From Eretmocerus hayati (lineage: Eukaryota > Arthropoda > Insecta > Hymenoptera > Aphelinidae), in the NCBI GenBank assembly GCA_029851415.1, contig CM056743.1, forward strand, positions 79,440,186 to 79,504,185: a stretch of DNA of 64,000 nt, read 5' to 3'. The notes under the pieces were generated by a model. It was not told the origin of the DNA and did no database searches. It saw only the letters and a list, made by a program, of their open reading frames with translations. Every line of letters starts with the position of its first letter. Positions within the stretch are counted from its first letter, which is position 1. A program made the translations under genes and the position numbers. Positions 11,511 to 23,057 of the stretch are shown one piece after another.

Positions 11511-12127
11511 TCTCCCTTGGATAACCTTGAGCCTCCTTGAGAAAGTACCCATTGTGCGTGCCTTCCTACGTAACCATAGAGGACCATCGACTTTCGATCT
11601 ATCTTGCTTCGAGATGCCGAATGAAAGCTCGACAGTGGACCGATAATCAAAAGGAAATTGGGGGCATCTTCCAAAGTCATCTCTAGAAATATGTTCGGAA
11701 GCTCCTTGAGAGCAAATGGAGCAATACCTCGGACTAACGTTGAGGTCCACCATTCTCGGACTCTGAAAATATCAATGAACGCATGAAATCATATATCTAG
11801 CTTGGAATGAAATACGGCTCCTTACTGAAGATCTCATTGTAATTGGATCCTTCCTCCATGATTCTTGTATAGTAGCTCAAATCATCAATAGATGTGGGAA
11901 TCAGGGACAGCGCTCAAATAATCACCAAATCCAAAATTCGGATTTTGCTTTGTATTTTTCCAATCCTTCTGTAATAAAGAGTTCTATGACACCATGATAA
12001 CTATTTATCTTTGATGAATTCATTGATTTATCTATTTCAACGATCAGAGAGCGAACGTGCTCAGTGTTCAACGCCTTGATGAAATTGCCGCTGAATAGTG
12101 GACTTTGAGGGTGGTCTTGGATGAGAT
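11511..12127. other. Fold-back interior, no gene recognised
   Basis: A minus-strand frame at 11445-11753 has a CSIC motif and a lysine/arginine-rich stretch, but no domain I recognise. Confidence 0.4.
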
Positions 12128-12485
12128 CTCTTGTACGATTTCATCTGAGATCGCATACGCGATCACATATAAGATCGTAACTGAGATCAAGTGGACGACC
12201 GATGGTACGATTACAAAGCCTCTGAACGCCTGACGGCGAGTTGAGGCAATCCGTGAGCCAGGATGGATTATATTCCCGTGTACTCGATCGAGTACTCGAT
12301 CTCATATGCGATCTCATATGAGATCTCATACCCGATCTTATACTCGACCGTACGTGCAATCTCATGATAGATTCTTAATTTCATCATCGATCGTATGTTA
12401 TATCGTCAGTATATTCGTATATGCGATCGTATATGAGATTTCATATACGCTCTGATATAAAGTCGTAGGTCAAATTTTTCAGTAG
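12128..12485. repeat. Right arm of the fold-back unit
   Basis: Reverse-complement partner of 8188-8545, ending ...AAATTTTTCAGTAG at 12485. Polinton genes lie just outside both arms, so the 4.3-kb unit appears inserted in a Polinton. I found no clear target duplication. Confidence 0.85.
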
Positions 12486-12545
12486 CGGATGCATCGACGT
12501 CTTCACGCCCCTTTTCTCATGTTTCTATCATGTCTCCCACGAGCA

Positions 12546-12580
12546 TATAAGCAGCCCTGCCATAGCATTCCACAATCAGT
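12546..12580 (+). promoter_or_regulatory. TATA plus initiator core promoter
   Basis: TATAAG at 12546-12551 lies about 32 bases before an arthropod-type initiator TCAGT (12576-12580). The predicted start is about 35 bases upstream of the ATG at 12614. Confidence 0.6.
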
Positions 12581-12613
12581 CTGTCAGTCTCGCTGCCACC
12601 TGAATCTCTTGCC

Positions 12614-13139
12614 ATGGCTAACCAACCAGTCGCTCGTTCCTCCCTTGCCATCTACTCATTGAACAAGTCCGCTACGAAGAAGGCTCTCATCGGAATCGAG
12701 TTTAATTTCATACGAGAAAAGGTGTATAAGCCTATCTTGAGGCTCACAGGGAACGGCTTGACAGGCGTCAAGTTCACACAGGATCAATGGATCAACTTCA
12801 AAACCACTTTCAGTAGCATCAGCAGGTAACACCGTGGTTTTGAAGACGAACTAAAAAACGTCAAAGTATACGGCAAAGGTTGGATATCACGCTACACGCG
12901 ATCCCTTCAACAGTATGGGATAGAGATTGAGGACGATCAGCGAGAGTCATCGGCAGAACTCGTTAGAAAACGCTTTCGACATACCATCAATTTTCACAAA
13001 GTTACTCTTGATGAACTAAGATACATATCAGCACCCATAGATTTTAAGTTTGAATATCTAAGTGAAATGTCTATTGTGATGCCTTATGCTGTTGAGAGTA
13101 TGATAGATAAGACTTATATAAGAGCAATGTTAACAGTAT
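12614..13139 (+). pseudogene. Polinton-associated PC4-like protein, one in-frame stop
   Basis: The frame opens at ATG 12614 behind a good core promoter and reads 71 codons. It meets TAA at 12827 and continues open in the same frame for about 103 more codons to 13139. It is clearly homologous to the minus-strand gene at 52.75-53.38 kb: TGNGLTGVKFTQDQW matches TGNDLTGVAFTLDHW, and the region after GWI also aligns. The block 'hydrophobic strand, T-G-x-L-T-G-V-x-F-T-x-D-x-W, helix' resembles the PC4/SUB1 ssDNA-binding fold, where K-G-I-S-L-T-x-x-x-W precedes the dimer helix. That assignment is my inference. The single stop suggests recent decay. Confidence 0.65.
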
Positions 13140-13429
13140 GAATCACATATTCAAGCATTCGAGGATCGCAACTATTTCAACATCATATCTGGTATAGATG
13201 ATAACGATTTTCCCGATGTCATCATGACCAACACATCCAAAACTTCAGAAAAATTAGAATATAGCGATATTATGAATGTATTCAAGAGTGTTATGAGTAG
13301 TAGCGACATAAGGATATTATACCACGGAATATCTCTCACACGAGCTGCTAAAACGATAAGCATCTTGGATACTAGATTACATTCCACAGCCATTGTAGCA
13401 CAGCCATACCATTGTAAAAAAGTTGAATA
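13140..13429 (+). pseudogene. Downstream frame of the Polinton PC4-like gene region
   Basis: A frame shifted relative to the previous one is open from about 13141 to 13429 (contains FEDRNYFNIISGIDDND and LYHGISLTRAAK). It has no start of its own near the left edge, so it may be the frameshifted C-terminal extension or a separate small gene. No family recognised. Confidence 0.4.
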
Positions 13430-13689
13430 AATATGATTGTATTATTGAAATGGTTGTATTCATCCCACAGACCTAGCCGTTAGATTATGATCAATAACGA
13501 GATATTATAAATAATTTGAAAGAAATATGATTCTTTTCTTTTACAAGACACATATAATTCAAATTTTCTCTCAAAACTTCTTTCCTCTCACAATTCCAAG
13601 AAATCAGAGAAAATACTTCAACTCAAATCACAGGAAATATTCGAGTCAAACTCTTGTAATTTTGCATTGACTCTGATTCCCCTCTTACC

Positions 13690-13762
13690 ATAAGCCCAAT
13701 GCTTTGGTAACCGCGGAACCTCACCGGAACGTATCCCCCGCGGTTACCGGGGGACCCCTGTA
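13690..13762 (-). mobile_element. pogo/Tigger-like terminal fragment
   Basis: On the minus strand this reads CAGGGGTCCCCCGGTAACCG followed by a GGGGGATACGTTCCGG-type segment. That is the characteristic end of pogo/Tigger elements, adjacent to a TA. GGTAACCGCGG and CCGCGGTTACC form a hairpin. Only this end is present. Confidence 0.55.
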
Positions 13763-15300
13763 TTGAAAATACTTTCGAGACCTCTGAAATTCGCGCACGC
13801 CCGAAGACAGAGAGGATATCTATTCAAAAATCAAACGAAAATCTGCTAGGATAAGAATAATCATGAAATTCATACGTCCGTCGGGAGCATGGAGCACTAC
13901 GCTGAATTTCTTATACATAATTCGGACACTCAACCCGTAGCGGCATACTCTTTTGGAGCAACCGATTCTGATGAGAATTGGTATAGAACGGTTTTTGGAG
14001 TCACTCATCGCGAGGATGAAGTCAGATCCCTGAAATTCAAAATGGCGGTTCCAAGATCGTGTCAAAAATTTCTGAAATTCCGTGAACCTGGCTAAAGATT
14101 CATTCATTGGTGTTCTGAGGGTCACTGATCACACAAAGAAGATCGGATTTTGGATATCCAGAAGAGCGGATTCAAGATAGCAACATCAAATTTTTAAATT
14201 TTTTTGATTTAGCTGAAGAACTTTATGATGAGGTTTGGGATAACGGAATTAGCATCAGACTTTGCACCCGCCATCTTAAATTTTCAAGACCTGACTCCAT
14301 TCTCGAGATCAAGGAACCGGCCGGTTTGCCTTTGAACAAAATGTTTCAGTCACATCCACGGAATTTTGGAAATTCCGAAAGCCATCTCAGACCCGGAATC
14401 TCAAATTTCCGAAATCTGACCTCATTTTTATGACCAACAACCCCGAGAATCTCCATGAATCGATTTTCGTGGGAATAGGTCCAGTTTTATTGAAACCGTG
14501 TGATTTTTCATCGGAACGCCACTGATTTTACATATTTGTTTCGTCGGCATAACGAACATAAACGAATACATACTCTAGTATGAAATTCAAATCGAATCAC
14601 ATTCCAAAACCATTCATACTCTAGTATGGTACCCAATTCGACTTACATCATATTTCACGATGAGTTTACAAAAAACCCGTTAAGAATGCATGGATGAGCC
14701 TTCGACAAACTCAAAATTGGAAGAAATTGGTGGTCACTACAGAAAGTGCCAGTTCAAGGAAGATTGGAAAATATTGAGATTCGTCGTAATGACATCCGGT
14801 CTAAAATAATTTGGGAACGGGTTGAGAGTATTCACATTTCAACTTCCGCCTTGAAACTGATATCTCTTCTCAATCTCCTCATAAAAGTTGACGTCAAAGA
14901 GAATGTACCCTTGCAAACTTCGGCACGATGTTCCTGGTCGGTTTGGTGATTTTTCAGAAGAAAGCAAAAAAACGTTTTTTCCAAACTTCAAAAAATTGTA
15001 GCAAGCGTAGAACATTCTTCTCTCAGCTAAAACTCTCGGAGGAAGAACTAATTTTGGTACCTCCCTCAATTGAAAGCGTTGGCATTTGAATCTGCTCCAT
15101 GGGGAAGGGAAGCAGCATTTGGGTTCCTCCTTCCTAAGATTGGATGACAATAGGTTTGGGTGCCAATAGAGTTGGGTCAAGTCGAGTTGTTCCCACAAGT
15201 ATGGTTGCCCCATTGTCGCTGGGATCACCTATGTGATCGGATTTCACTCGTGATTAAGATTTCTGTCGTTTACGGTGCGTCGATCTATTTCCACTCTGGA
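13763..15300. other. No gene recognised; possible 3' flank of the LCMT1 exon
   Basis: Short frames only. The palindrome CATACTCTAGTATG occurs twice near 14565-14630. Confidence 0.4.
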
Positions 15301-15517
15301 TTATATTTCTGTAAAATTTGGGAATTCGGCGAAGTCACAAAACAATTCTCCATTCCATGCGATCACTATACAATAGTGGTCCAGCAGTTGAGTCAAGAGC
15401 TCCACTTCATCGAACATCTCTATGTTCTCAATGCGGGACTTATCTGCTTGGGGAAGCACATCATACACATCGGTCATAGTCCAAGCACTGACACCTTGCC
15501 AACCACTGGACACAAAA
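15301..15517 (-). CDS. Terminal exon of an LCMT1-like leucine carboxyl methyltransferase
   Basis: On the minus strand a splice acceptor (ATTATCTTACAG) precedes 72 codons ending in TAA. The peptide has VSSGWQG, DVYDVLPQADKSRIENI, then EMFDEVELLTQLLDHYCIV. This matches the conserved end of LCMT1, the enzyme that methylates the C-terminal leucine of the PP2A catalytic subunit (the N-G-W, S-R-I-E-x-L-E, F-D-E-x-E-L-L and H-Y-C blocks). Upstream exons would lie to the right, but I could not find them within the MITE-rich sequence to 19 kb. This may therefore be the end of a gene with long introns or an orphan exon copy. It is the only host-type gene recognised. Confidence 0.7.
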
Positions 15518-15766
15518 CTGTAAGATAATATTGTGATCAGATTCTCGAAGTTGAGATTCATCTATCGAATATATGTCACACAGGATGAGGCGAAGGGAAT
15601 GATCGGATCATGGATTCTCTTGAATTTGGCTCAGGGTTTAGAACAGAATGGAGCTACAGAAATTCAATGATGTACATGCACGAAGGGAACCGAATTAACT
15701 ATCATCGTCACATACTCAATCTCTCCCTGTAGTCCGATCGCTATAATCCCAATCCTATTCTAAATC
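15518..15766. other. Putative intron or 5' flank of the LCMT1 exon
   Basis: No other exon recognised here. Confidence 0.3.
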
Positions 15767-16410
15767 AAAATTAATTCAGATAAACACTTTTGAGGGATGA
15801 ATCTCATGTAAAATTTTGCGCTGAATCCGAATCTGAATCGACCCGGGACGAGAAATGCCCCTGAAAAAAATGGCGGCGGGTCAAAGTTCAAGAAACCATG
15901 TTTTTTGCGATTATCTCAAGAACTACGGGTCGGACGTGAAAAAGGTTGAATTCAAAATTGAAGATCTTTTCAAAACAAACATTTTGAGCTTCTGCGGAAG
16001 TGAATGCGATCAAAATTGAACGAGCTAGAGCGAGTGAAAGTTTTGGCGTGGAAACGTGCCCGCGCGGCCTTGTATCACCGCCACTATATCTATATGTACG
16101 CGCGCATTGGCCCTAGTAGGGTGCCCTAATGGTAAAACTTTCACTCGCTCTAGCTCGTTCAATTTTGATCGCATTCACTTCCGCAAGAGTTCAAGATGTT
16201 TGTTTTGAAAAGATCTTCAATTTTGAATTTAACTTTTTTCACGTCCGACCCGTAGTTCTTGAGATAATCGCAAAAACATGGTTTTTTGAACTTTGACCCG
16301 CCGCCATTTTTTTCAGGGGCATTTCTCGTCCCGGGTCGATTCAGATTCGGATTCAGCACAAAATTTTACATAAGATTCATCCCTCAAAAGTCTTTATCTG
16401 AATTAATTTT
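15767..16410. mobile_element. Long-hairpin MITE, arms about 280 bp
   Basis: The arms 15767-16050 and 16128-16410 are nearly perfect reverse complements beginning AAAATTAATTCAGATAAA. The loop of about 78 bp has alternating purine/pyrimidine GC-rich sequence. No ORF and no obvious target duplication. A transcript would fold into a long double strand. Confidence 0.85.
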
Positions 16411-16643
16411 GAATCTCAATCATAGCAAGCGGACTACTGTATGCAGGGGGAGAAGGGAACACCACGAGCTTTGCTTGAACTCTAGATGATTTATGTAGTT
16501 AAGGACGTTCACAAGCAAATCGAATTAACAATGAGAAAATCATGAAACTAAGGCCCTCATGAAGATAATCATGATAAAAATGCTCGGGTCCATTTTTGAA
16601 TGTCTCGAGTACCCGTGAGCTGAGTTTTGAGTACTTTCGTTAA
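16411..16643. other. No gene recognised
   Basis: Short gap between two MITEs. Confidence 0.4.
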
Positions 16644-17139
16644 GGTGGCTCGAGCGCACGGTGACGTATCAAGACAGGGGCCCCATGGTAAAGGTCCAGG
16701 CTTCTCAACTCCTTGATACGCACTGACCGCAACACTTGCATGTTCCGAGCTCACCCACATCCAAAGCGCGCCCTCGCGCACGCGCACCGTCTGCTTCGCT
16801 TGTAGTTGATCGGAGATGCATTGTTTATCACGGCAGTAGTTTATTATTCTGGACGGCTCGATATACTTTTCCCAACGTGAATATGTTCTTCAAGATTTCA
16901 TGCCAGTCTATCAATTTTTTGGGATTTCTCGACAACATCGTTAGAGAGTACTGAATTTTCTAAGGTGTACTTCCATAAGAGCACGTGTATAAGGAAGAAA
17001 ATTTCAGCATTGTTTTTTCTTCAAAAAATGGACGGCAGCCCTAAATTTCTCAACGGCTATGTATTTGTTCACTCCTAAAGTATATTAGAGAATTTTTCAG
17101 CTGGCTTAACAACATCGTTGTATATCCGCTCGAGCCACC
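16644..17139. mobile_element. piggyBac-type MITE (TTAA target site)
   Basis: Perfect 13-bp terminal inverted repeats GGTGGCTCGAGCG...CGCTCGAGCCACC are flanked on both sides by TTAA (16640-16643 and 17140-17143). The length is 496 bp with no transposase. TTAA duplication is diagnostic of the piggyBac superfamily, although the terminal sequence is not the canonical one. Confidence 0.75.
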
Positions 17140-17176
17140 TTAACACAGGCTCTTATGGGACGGCCAAGATATATGC

Positions 17177-17660
17177 GAAGATCTCAGCAGGAATATTGGC
17201 TTTAGTATACCGGGTCCCTGCCTTTCGGCTCAACCCCGGTTGCCCCCATGGGCGCGGGGCAGGGATACGCCCTGCCAGCGCGTCGGGTTGGAGGATGACC
17301 AACACCGAGCCAGGCTCGGTGATGGCTCAGTCCTCCGCTCCGACTACCGACTTTCGGGCACGGCCCCCAGCACAAGGCCGATGCCCACCCTTCGGTGGGG
17401 GGTTTTGGGACTCTTTTAGGCTTCCTGAGAGCCCAAAGAGTCCCTCGGGATGATGGATGAGTCTTACGGGCTCGCATTGTTATCGCCCGAGGGCGATCCC
17501 CGATCCCAATTTGAGTCCCTGGACTCACCCACTCCCGTGGTGCCGAATGGAGATGTGCGGTCTCCTCGCTCCGGCGGGCGGTAACTGGGGCCGGAGGGTC
17601 GTCGCACCCCAGGGATGAGGCGCCATGCCCCAACCCCCCTTGCGATGAAGATCTCAGCAG
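17177..17660. mobile_element. GC-rich retroposed insertion with 14-bp target duplication
   Basis: GAAGATCTCAGCAG occurs at 17177-17190 and again at 17647-17660, enclosing 456 bp of very GC-rich sequence unlike the surroundings. A long duplication with no inverted ends indicates target-primed retroposition (LINE 5' region or SINE). There is no poly(A) tail, and the source family was not recognised. Confidence 0.65.
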
Positions 17661-18274
17661 TGAGATTTCGACGAGGCTTCACTCACGTAAACAAGGGCTC
17701 CCAAGAATTACATCGAATTTCTCAAAATGTCCAAGTGGGTACCTGCAAGTGTAGTCGCGAGCATGTTTTCTGCAGAACCGGGCGTCGCGCGTCGTCTGAT
17801 ATGTGCTTTCAGTATATCTGGGTGAGATGACGCTCGCCGACTCCCGCGTCAAAATACGCTTTGACTCACGCAGTCAGGGCGTATTTTGACGCGGGCGATC
17901 TGGACTTCCATTTCAATGAGCCCTAACTGACTACGGGGAAACTAATAGTGAAACCTGAAAATTCGAAGAGGTCAAATTGTTCCCAGACCGAGTAGAACTT
18001 TTCTAGCCTAAGAATGCATCATTACGAGCAGTAGTCGAAGCGTAATGGAATGGGCCGGATTAGCATGTTTTTCACTGAGTTCGAAAAACTCTAAAGAGGT
18101 AGTCTTTTTGATCATGGATTCGGTGAGTAGAGTTTCTGGCGCATCAATTTGTCTCTTTGGATTTCCTATACCTCACGAATTCGGTTCCAGGGTATCTCAG
18201 CCCTAAAATCCCGAGTGTATGGATTTCGGCAGCTCACGCGGCAGTGATGGGAGCAGCTACACGTGAGCTCTCTT
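17661..18274. other. No gene; contains a 17-bp-stem hairpin
   Basis: CCCGCGTCAAAATACGC (17843-17859) pairs with GCGTATTTTGACGCGGG (17879-17895). Confidence 0.6.
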
Positions 18275-18930
18275 CATGAATGCGCGTGTGTCTACACTAG
18301 ACTAGGCAAAATCATTTCCAGGGAATTTCCTTGCGGAATCCCGTCCGGAAGACCCGCCTCCAAAATCTATGTGGCCAATCGGGATTCGAATGCAAAATTG
18401 TCTCAACTGAAATTATTTGAACAAATCATCTACATCAACTCCTGCGTGCATCTCATCAGCGCGCAACTACTCATTGTTAACATTGGAGAAACAAAGGGTT
18501 ATCGCCCGGAACCATGGATTTTCGCTATTGGATATTGTTAGAGAGATCCCAATGAACAATTTTTCGCTCTGGCCACATGAGATTTTTGCACTTTTTGTAC
18601 TGTTTTCAGTCGTTGAAAATCGCAATTTTTGCGTTTTTCATCTTCGAAATGCTCACAGCTCGAAACAATCACTTTGAGAAAGAAATGAAAAGAGACTTCC
18701 TGTTCAAAATAGGTCAAATAACCGTAGAAATTTGTTCTGGGACCAGAAGAGTTGATTGAGATAATTCAAGCAATTTCAGTTTCAACTAATTTGCATCCGA
18801 ATTTCGACCGGCCTCGTGAATTTCTGGATGCAGATGGGTCTTCCGGAGGGGATCCCGCAAGAAAATTCCTAGGGAATGATTTTTCCAGCGATGGCGCCGA
18901 TTCCGCCTTGTCTACATAGTAGTCACACTG
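18275..18930. repeat. Inverted repeat pair, arms about 150 bp
   Basis: About 18275-18425 is reverse complementary, with mismatches, to about 18760-18930 (shared: TCTTCCGGA, AATTTCAGTT, TTGTCTACA). The spacer of about 335 bp has no recognisable gene. Confidence 0.65.
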
Positions 18931-19829
18931 TCATGCCTATTCGCTATGGTTTCGAATGTACTATATAAAAGTAGACTATAGCGCCGCCTTAGCAGAAAAT
19001 AACCTCAAGCTGTGGTGATCCCGCCGAGTTGCGCGGTTGCTACGGGGGGAGAGCGAAGAGGCCAAGATCATACGGATATGAGAATGTTGCCTATCTGCGT
19101 GAAAACTACCATGACGCAACGCGCGAGCTGGCTGCTAGATGTCTCCCGCAAGCAATTTGACCATTGCGGATACGGTATGAGAATCGCTCTATAGCTCTCA
19201 TATACGAGTGCTATCTGAATGGAGCGAGAGCACTTATCTGCTCAAAGGAGGTGATGTCTCACGTGTGCTTTGATTGTAAACACGCTGCAAAGATCTCTCG
19301 ACTTTAAAATAATCCAGCGCTCATTCCGAATATGCTTATGGTTGACTTGGAAGATTCGATGGAGAATTTATCTGGAATATCTCCTTCTTGGATAGAATGT
19401 CACTTTTCTATTGGAATGATTGAAACTTGCTTCGTTCATCAGTCACGGCGGGTCAGAATAGTAAGAAAGTGTTAGGTGCGTGATCATCAAAATACCAATT
19501 GAATATGTTCTGCGTTAGTCCCTCGATCACCTTCAAGTAAGGATCAAAATCATGGGTCGGTCTAGAATGATTGTCATTCCTGTCTTATTTAAATTCACGC
19601 GTTCCAATACTTACAACGATTCTTCCCCAATCACTGGATCTATCATCTCCCGACTTCAATTGACTCCCAGAATTGAATGAACAGTAGATACCTCTCACTA
19701 TGGTCCGCCGGTACCCCCACCACCCCCACTCTTTTGGGCTGCGGTGGGCTGGTATCGCATGCATTTCGGCGCTCTCTCTCCTTCCCTCTGTGGTTTTTTC
19801 CAGGGTTTGTACCTCAACTTATGTTTCGT
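18931..19829. other. Intergenic; weak minus-strand exon-like frames
   Basis: On the minus strand near 19680-19440, two short open stretches lie next to GTAAGT and ACAG sites, but the phases do not join and I recognise no family. I do not call a gene. Confidence 0.35.
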
Positions 19830-20335
19830 TTAGTTCCGATAACCTTCAACGAAACTGGGAGGGAATTTCGTTCTGTTTCGTTTCCAAAAAAATATAATCG
19901 AAGTATCAGAATTACGTTTCGTTTATCTGATAAACGAAACTAAACATATTTATTGACTTCCGATAACGTATTTCATTTCGTTTTCCAGAAACTAAACTAA
20001 ACGAAAACGAAATATAGTTTGGTAAGAAACGAGACGAAACTCAACAATAATTCCGTTGGGAAAGACGAAACGCAACGTAAGTCTTCTATAATTTCGTTTT
20101 GACAAACGAAACTAAACAAAAATTTTCGCTAGGATCGTGAAAAACGGAACGAAACTCAACTATAGTTTCGTTGGGTAAAACGAAACGTTGATCTCCTTTA
20201 ATTTCGTTTTTGTTTAACGAAACTAAACAGTAATTCCGCTGAAAGAAACAAAACAAAACGAAATTGATTCGAAGTTAGTTTTTTTCTCAACGATGGTGAA
20301 CGTAAACGAGACGGATGAGAACGAATAAGAACGTG
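19830..20335. repeat. Degenerate AACGAAAC/GTTTCGTT repeat array
   Basis: Dense, imperfect copies of AACGAAACTAAACGAAA and its complement. The same low-complexity family recurs at about 52090-52480. Confidence 0.75.
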
Positions 20336-20708
20336 AACATTCATCTTGGGCCGGCAACTCTTCGTTGGCAGCCCAAGAGCTGAGACAAGAGCGGAGTACT
20401 TTTATACATGTGAGGTTCTGGAAAAAATGTAAGAGAAATATCGTTGAAGTGATAGATATCCGAACCAGTGTAACACCTTGCACTGCCTTCCACTAGCCAC
20501 GATATGATTGCACCTAGACTTGCGCCTGTGATCCTAATCAATCCTAACTTATTATGGATGTAACGACGAGTCAGAGCTGAGCAGAGCAGAGTCTGGCCCG
20601 AAGCCCAGCCCAGCGTGCAGCCTAGTTCTCGAGTGGAACTGGAGCCCGCTAGCCCGCAGCTTGGATAACGGGGGGGGGGGGGGCTAGTTATGTTAGGGCC
20701 TAGACGAG
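20336..20708. other. No gene; poly-G run
   Basis: Contains an uninterrupted G run of about 14 near 20671. Confidence 0.5.
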
Positions 20709-20893
20709 AAGTTTCCGCGCCTGTCCGCAGTCCACGTGGCCGCGGAAAAATACATGGGAAGCAATGGGAGTGGAGCGCGCATGCGCAGGCATCGCAGCAA
20801 GCCGCGGGCAGACCTTCCCCACTTTTCACATTACTTCCCATGTATTTTTTTTTGCAGCCGCGCGGACTGCGAACAGGCGCGGAAACTTCTTGT
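20709..20893. repeat. GC-rich hairpin, arms about 55 bp
   Basis: GAAGTTTCCGCGCCTGT...CATGGGAAG pairs with CTTCCCATG...ACAGGCGCGGAAACTTC around a loop of about 70 bp. Confidence 0.75.
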
Positions 20894-21054
20894 TGAGGCG
20901 CTCAGCCAGCCGCTTGGTGGTGCTCGTACTGGATAACATGTGTGTGAACTGGCGTATGCGCATGTGTGTACACAAACAACACAAAGCGCTGAATAAGAGG
21001 CTTAAATACGCTCTTGCATTGGAATTTACGGAAGCCCGTGAGGACATATGGTAA

Positions 21055-21705
21055 ACTGCTCATGAATGTACGAAATAATTCGGTTCGATGAGCAGTTTGA
21101 GCGACTGAGTCGCTCGCTCGCTGCGACGTTCCTCGCGGCGCAGCCTGCTATACATAAAGATCAGCTCTTCACAATTACAGATCCAAAGAGCCGGGGCTCG
21201 AGCCTCACCTAGGGCGATTTTTTTTTTCATTTTTCTCATTTTCTGCAGGTGGGTGTTGGAGGCAACTGAACTTATCAGCTGAGACTGTCGGATAGTGAGT
21301 GTACCCATTAATGCCGACCTCAAATTCTGTAATTCTCTACCTCTAACGCATCTTGATATTTTTCGCTTGCACTCGTTTTGGAGCTCATTTTGGGAATTTT
21401 CAGGAATTTCAAGTTGTCTTTATGATGCCAAGTGAGATGAGTTTAATTGTTTGAATGGCCAATGAAGAATAGCGCCCTGTGAGATCGCGAGGGGGTTCCC
21501 ACCGAAGTCCGTGCTCACACACTACCCTTATCTTGCTCAAAATCTTGCCATCATCTTGCTCAAAATCATAATCATACCCGTATTATATATGGGCATTATT
21601 GCGCAAACTTACTAATTTATGTCCACAAATCTCGGGATTGGTAATTGATTCTCCGCGTGTTCCTGCAAACTTTTCAAATTCGTTCTTGCCACGGTTGTAT
21701 AATTT
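21055..21705. repeat. Dispersed repeat with tRNA-like segment (inverted partner at 48.8-49.4 kb)
   Basis: Nearly the whole segment recurs inverted at about 48755-49440. It contains GAGCCTCACCTAGGG next to a T-arm-like GGGCTCGAGCCTC, suggesting a tRNA-derived SINE component. Homology stops abruptly at TTGTATAATTTTT. Confidence 0.7.
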
Positions 21706-22087
21706 TTGTATATGAACTGCCGATTGAGGTGCATCTGGAGTTGGGAAGTGATATAAACAAGAGTTCCAGGAGTTTCATTGGCGATTGTGAGAGATTCTGC
21801 GGAGACGGGTTGACCAGGGCTCTTGCAAGTTTTCACTCTCCTTTGAGAGTCCTTCGAGGTGAGAAACGTAGCGAAATTAGTTTGGTAAAGAATTCCGAAC
21901 AGAGACCAGTTCACCCTTCTCAACACTGAGTAGTCTATTCAACTAAGAATGCGGCCACATGAGCTCTTTTGCGAGCTCGCTCGGAACGGTATGGCGGATG
22001 TTTTGATTTAAATTGTGAGCAGTGAATACAATTTGCGAGATTAGTACAGTGCGAATTCTCTTGAAATTTACTTTTCTACATGGAAAA

Positions 22088-22981
22088 ATGTCGATTCGAC
22101 TGACTAGTCAGAAATTGAAGAGACTTATTTGGGTTCTTGCGATCCGGAAGAGTCGGAGGATATATTGGGAAGAAAGAAATCCTGAAAGAATTGCGAGGCT
22201 AAGTTTCTTGTTGAGAGAACTCCGAAGAAGAGAAGATAAACCAAAAAGGATTTGGGTGACTGAAGCTTTTTGTGTAGAGGAGAGAACTGCACATGGTGCT
22301 TGTGATGGTTACATTGAAATAATACGACGAACTGATCCAGGTAGTTTTTTCAATTTTTTGAGGATGAGTCCAGAAGTTTTCGACTTGCTCTTCTCTATAG
22401 TAGAACCTGCCATCACCAAACAGAAAGCTGTGAGAGAACCAATTCCTGCCAAAGGTCGCCTCGAAATCACTCTGAGATACTTAGCTACAGGAGATAACTA
22501 CGAAACTCTTGCAGCTTTATTTAGAGTTAGTCCTCAAGCAGTTTCAGTGATAGTGAATGAAGTCACATCAGCTATTTGGTCTTGCTTGAAACCATTGGTT
22601 TTTGAAGACCCTGATGAAGAATTTTGGTTGGCGAGAGCAGATGAGTTTGCCTGGGAATGGGATTATGAACATTGTGTTGGAGCAATAGACAGTAAACTAG
22701 TACTTATACAAGTAAGAAAGTGATTACTATCAATTGTGATGAATATTATTATACATTCAGTCTGTAATCTTCATGATATATTGTGAAGCTTCCTTAAATT
22801 TTCCAGCTATTCATTTTCAATGTATTAGTATTAATATTTGAACATTCTTGCATGATCAGATGATGATATACGCTCATTTTTCCCACACAGGCTTCCCCCA
22901 CATAGAGGTTCACTTATGTTTGACTACAAGGGCCACCACAGTGTCCACCCGCTTGCTGTAGTAGATCTTTCTCATAGATAA
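22088..22981 (+). pseudogene. PIF/Harbinger transposase, truncated and frameshifted
   Basis: ATG 22088 opens a frame of about 211 codons with the HARBI1-like helix-turn-helix region (LEITLRYLATGDNYETLA, FRVSPQAVSVIV) and the first catalytic aspartate in CVGAIDSK. GTAAGA at 22712 and CCACACAG at 22881-22890 look like an intron. The next stretch (22891-22981) encodes the expected PPHRGSLMFDYKGHHS and LAVVDLSHR, but out of frame with a simple splice. The remaining catalytic Asp and Glu are absent: the sequence stops before the palindrome at 23058. The protein would act on its own terminal repeats; here it is dead. Confidence 0.8.
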
Positions 22982-23057
22982 TGAAGAGAGTAGATTTAGA
23001 AGGCCAAGAAGGGCAGAAGACAGGATCCAAAATCATATCTATCAGTATGAGCCAGAA

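Noticed and set aside
11445..11753. Minus-strand 102-codon frame with CSIC
   Set aside because: Single cysteine pair, no conserved partner, and it overlaps repeat copy B.
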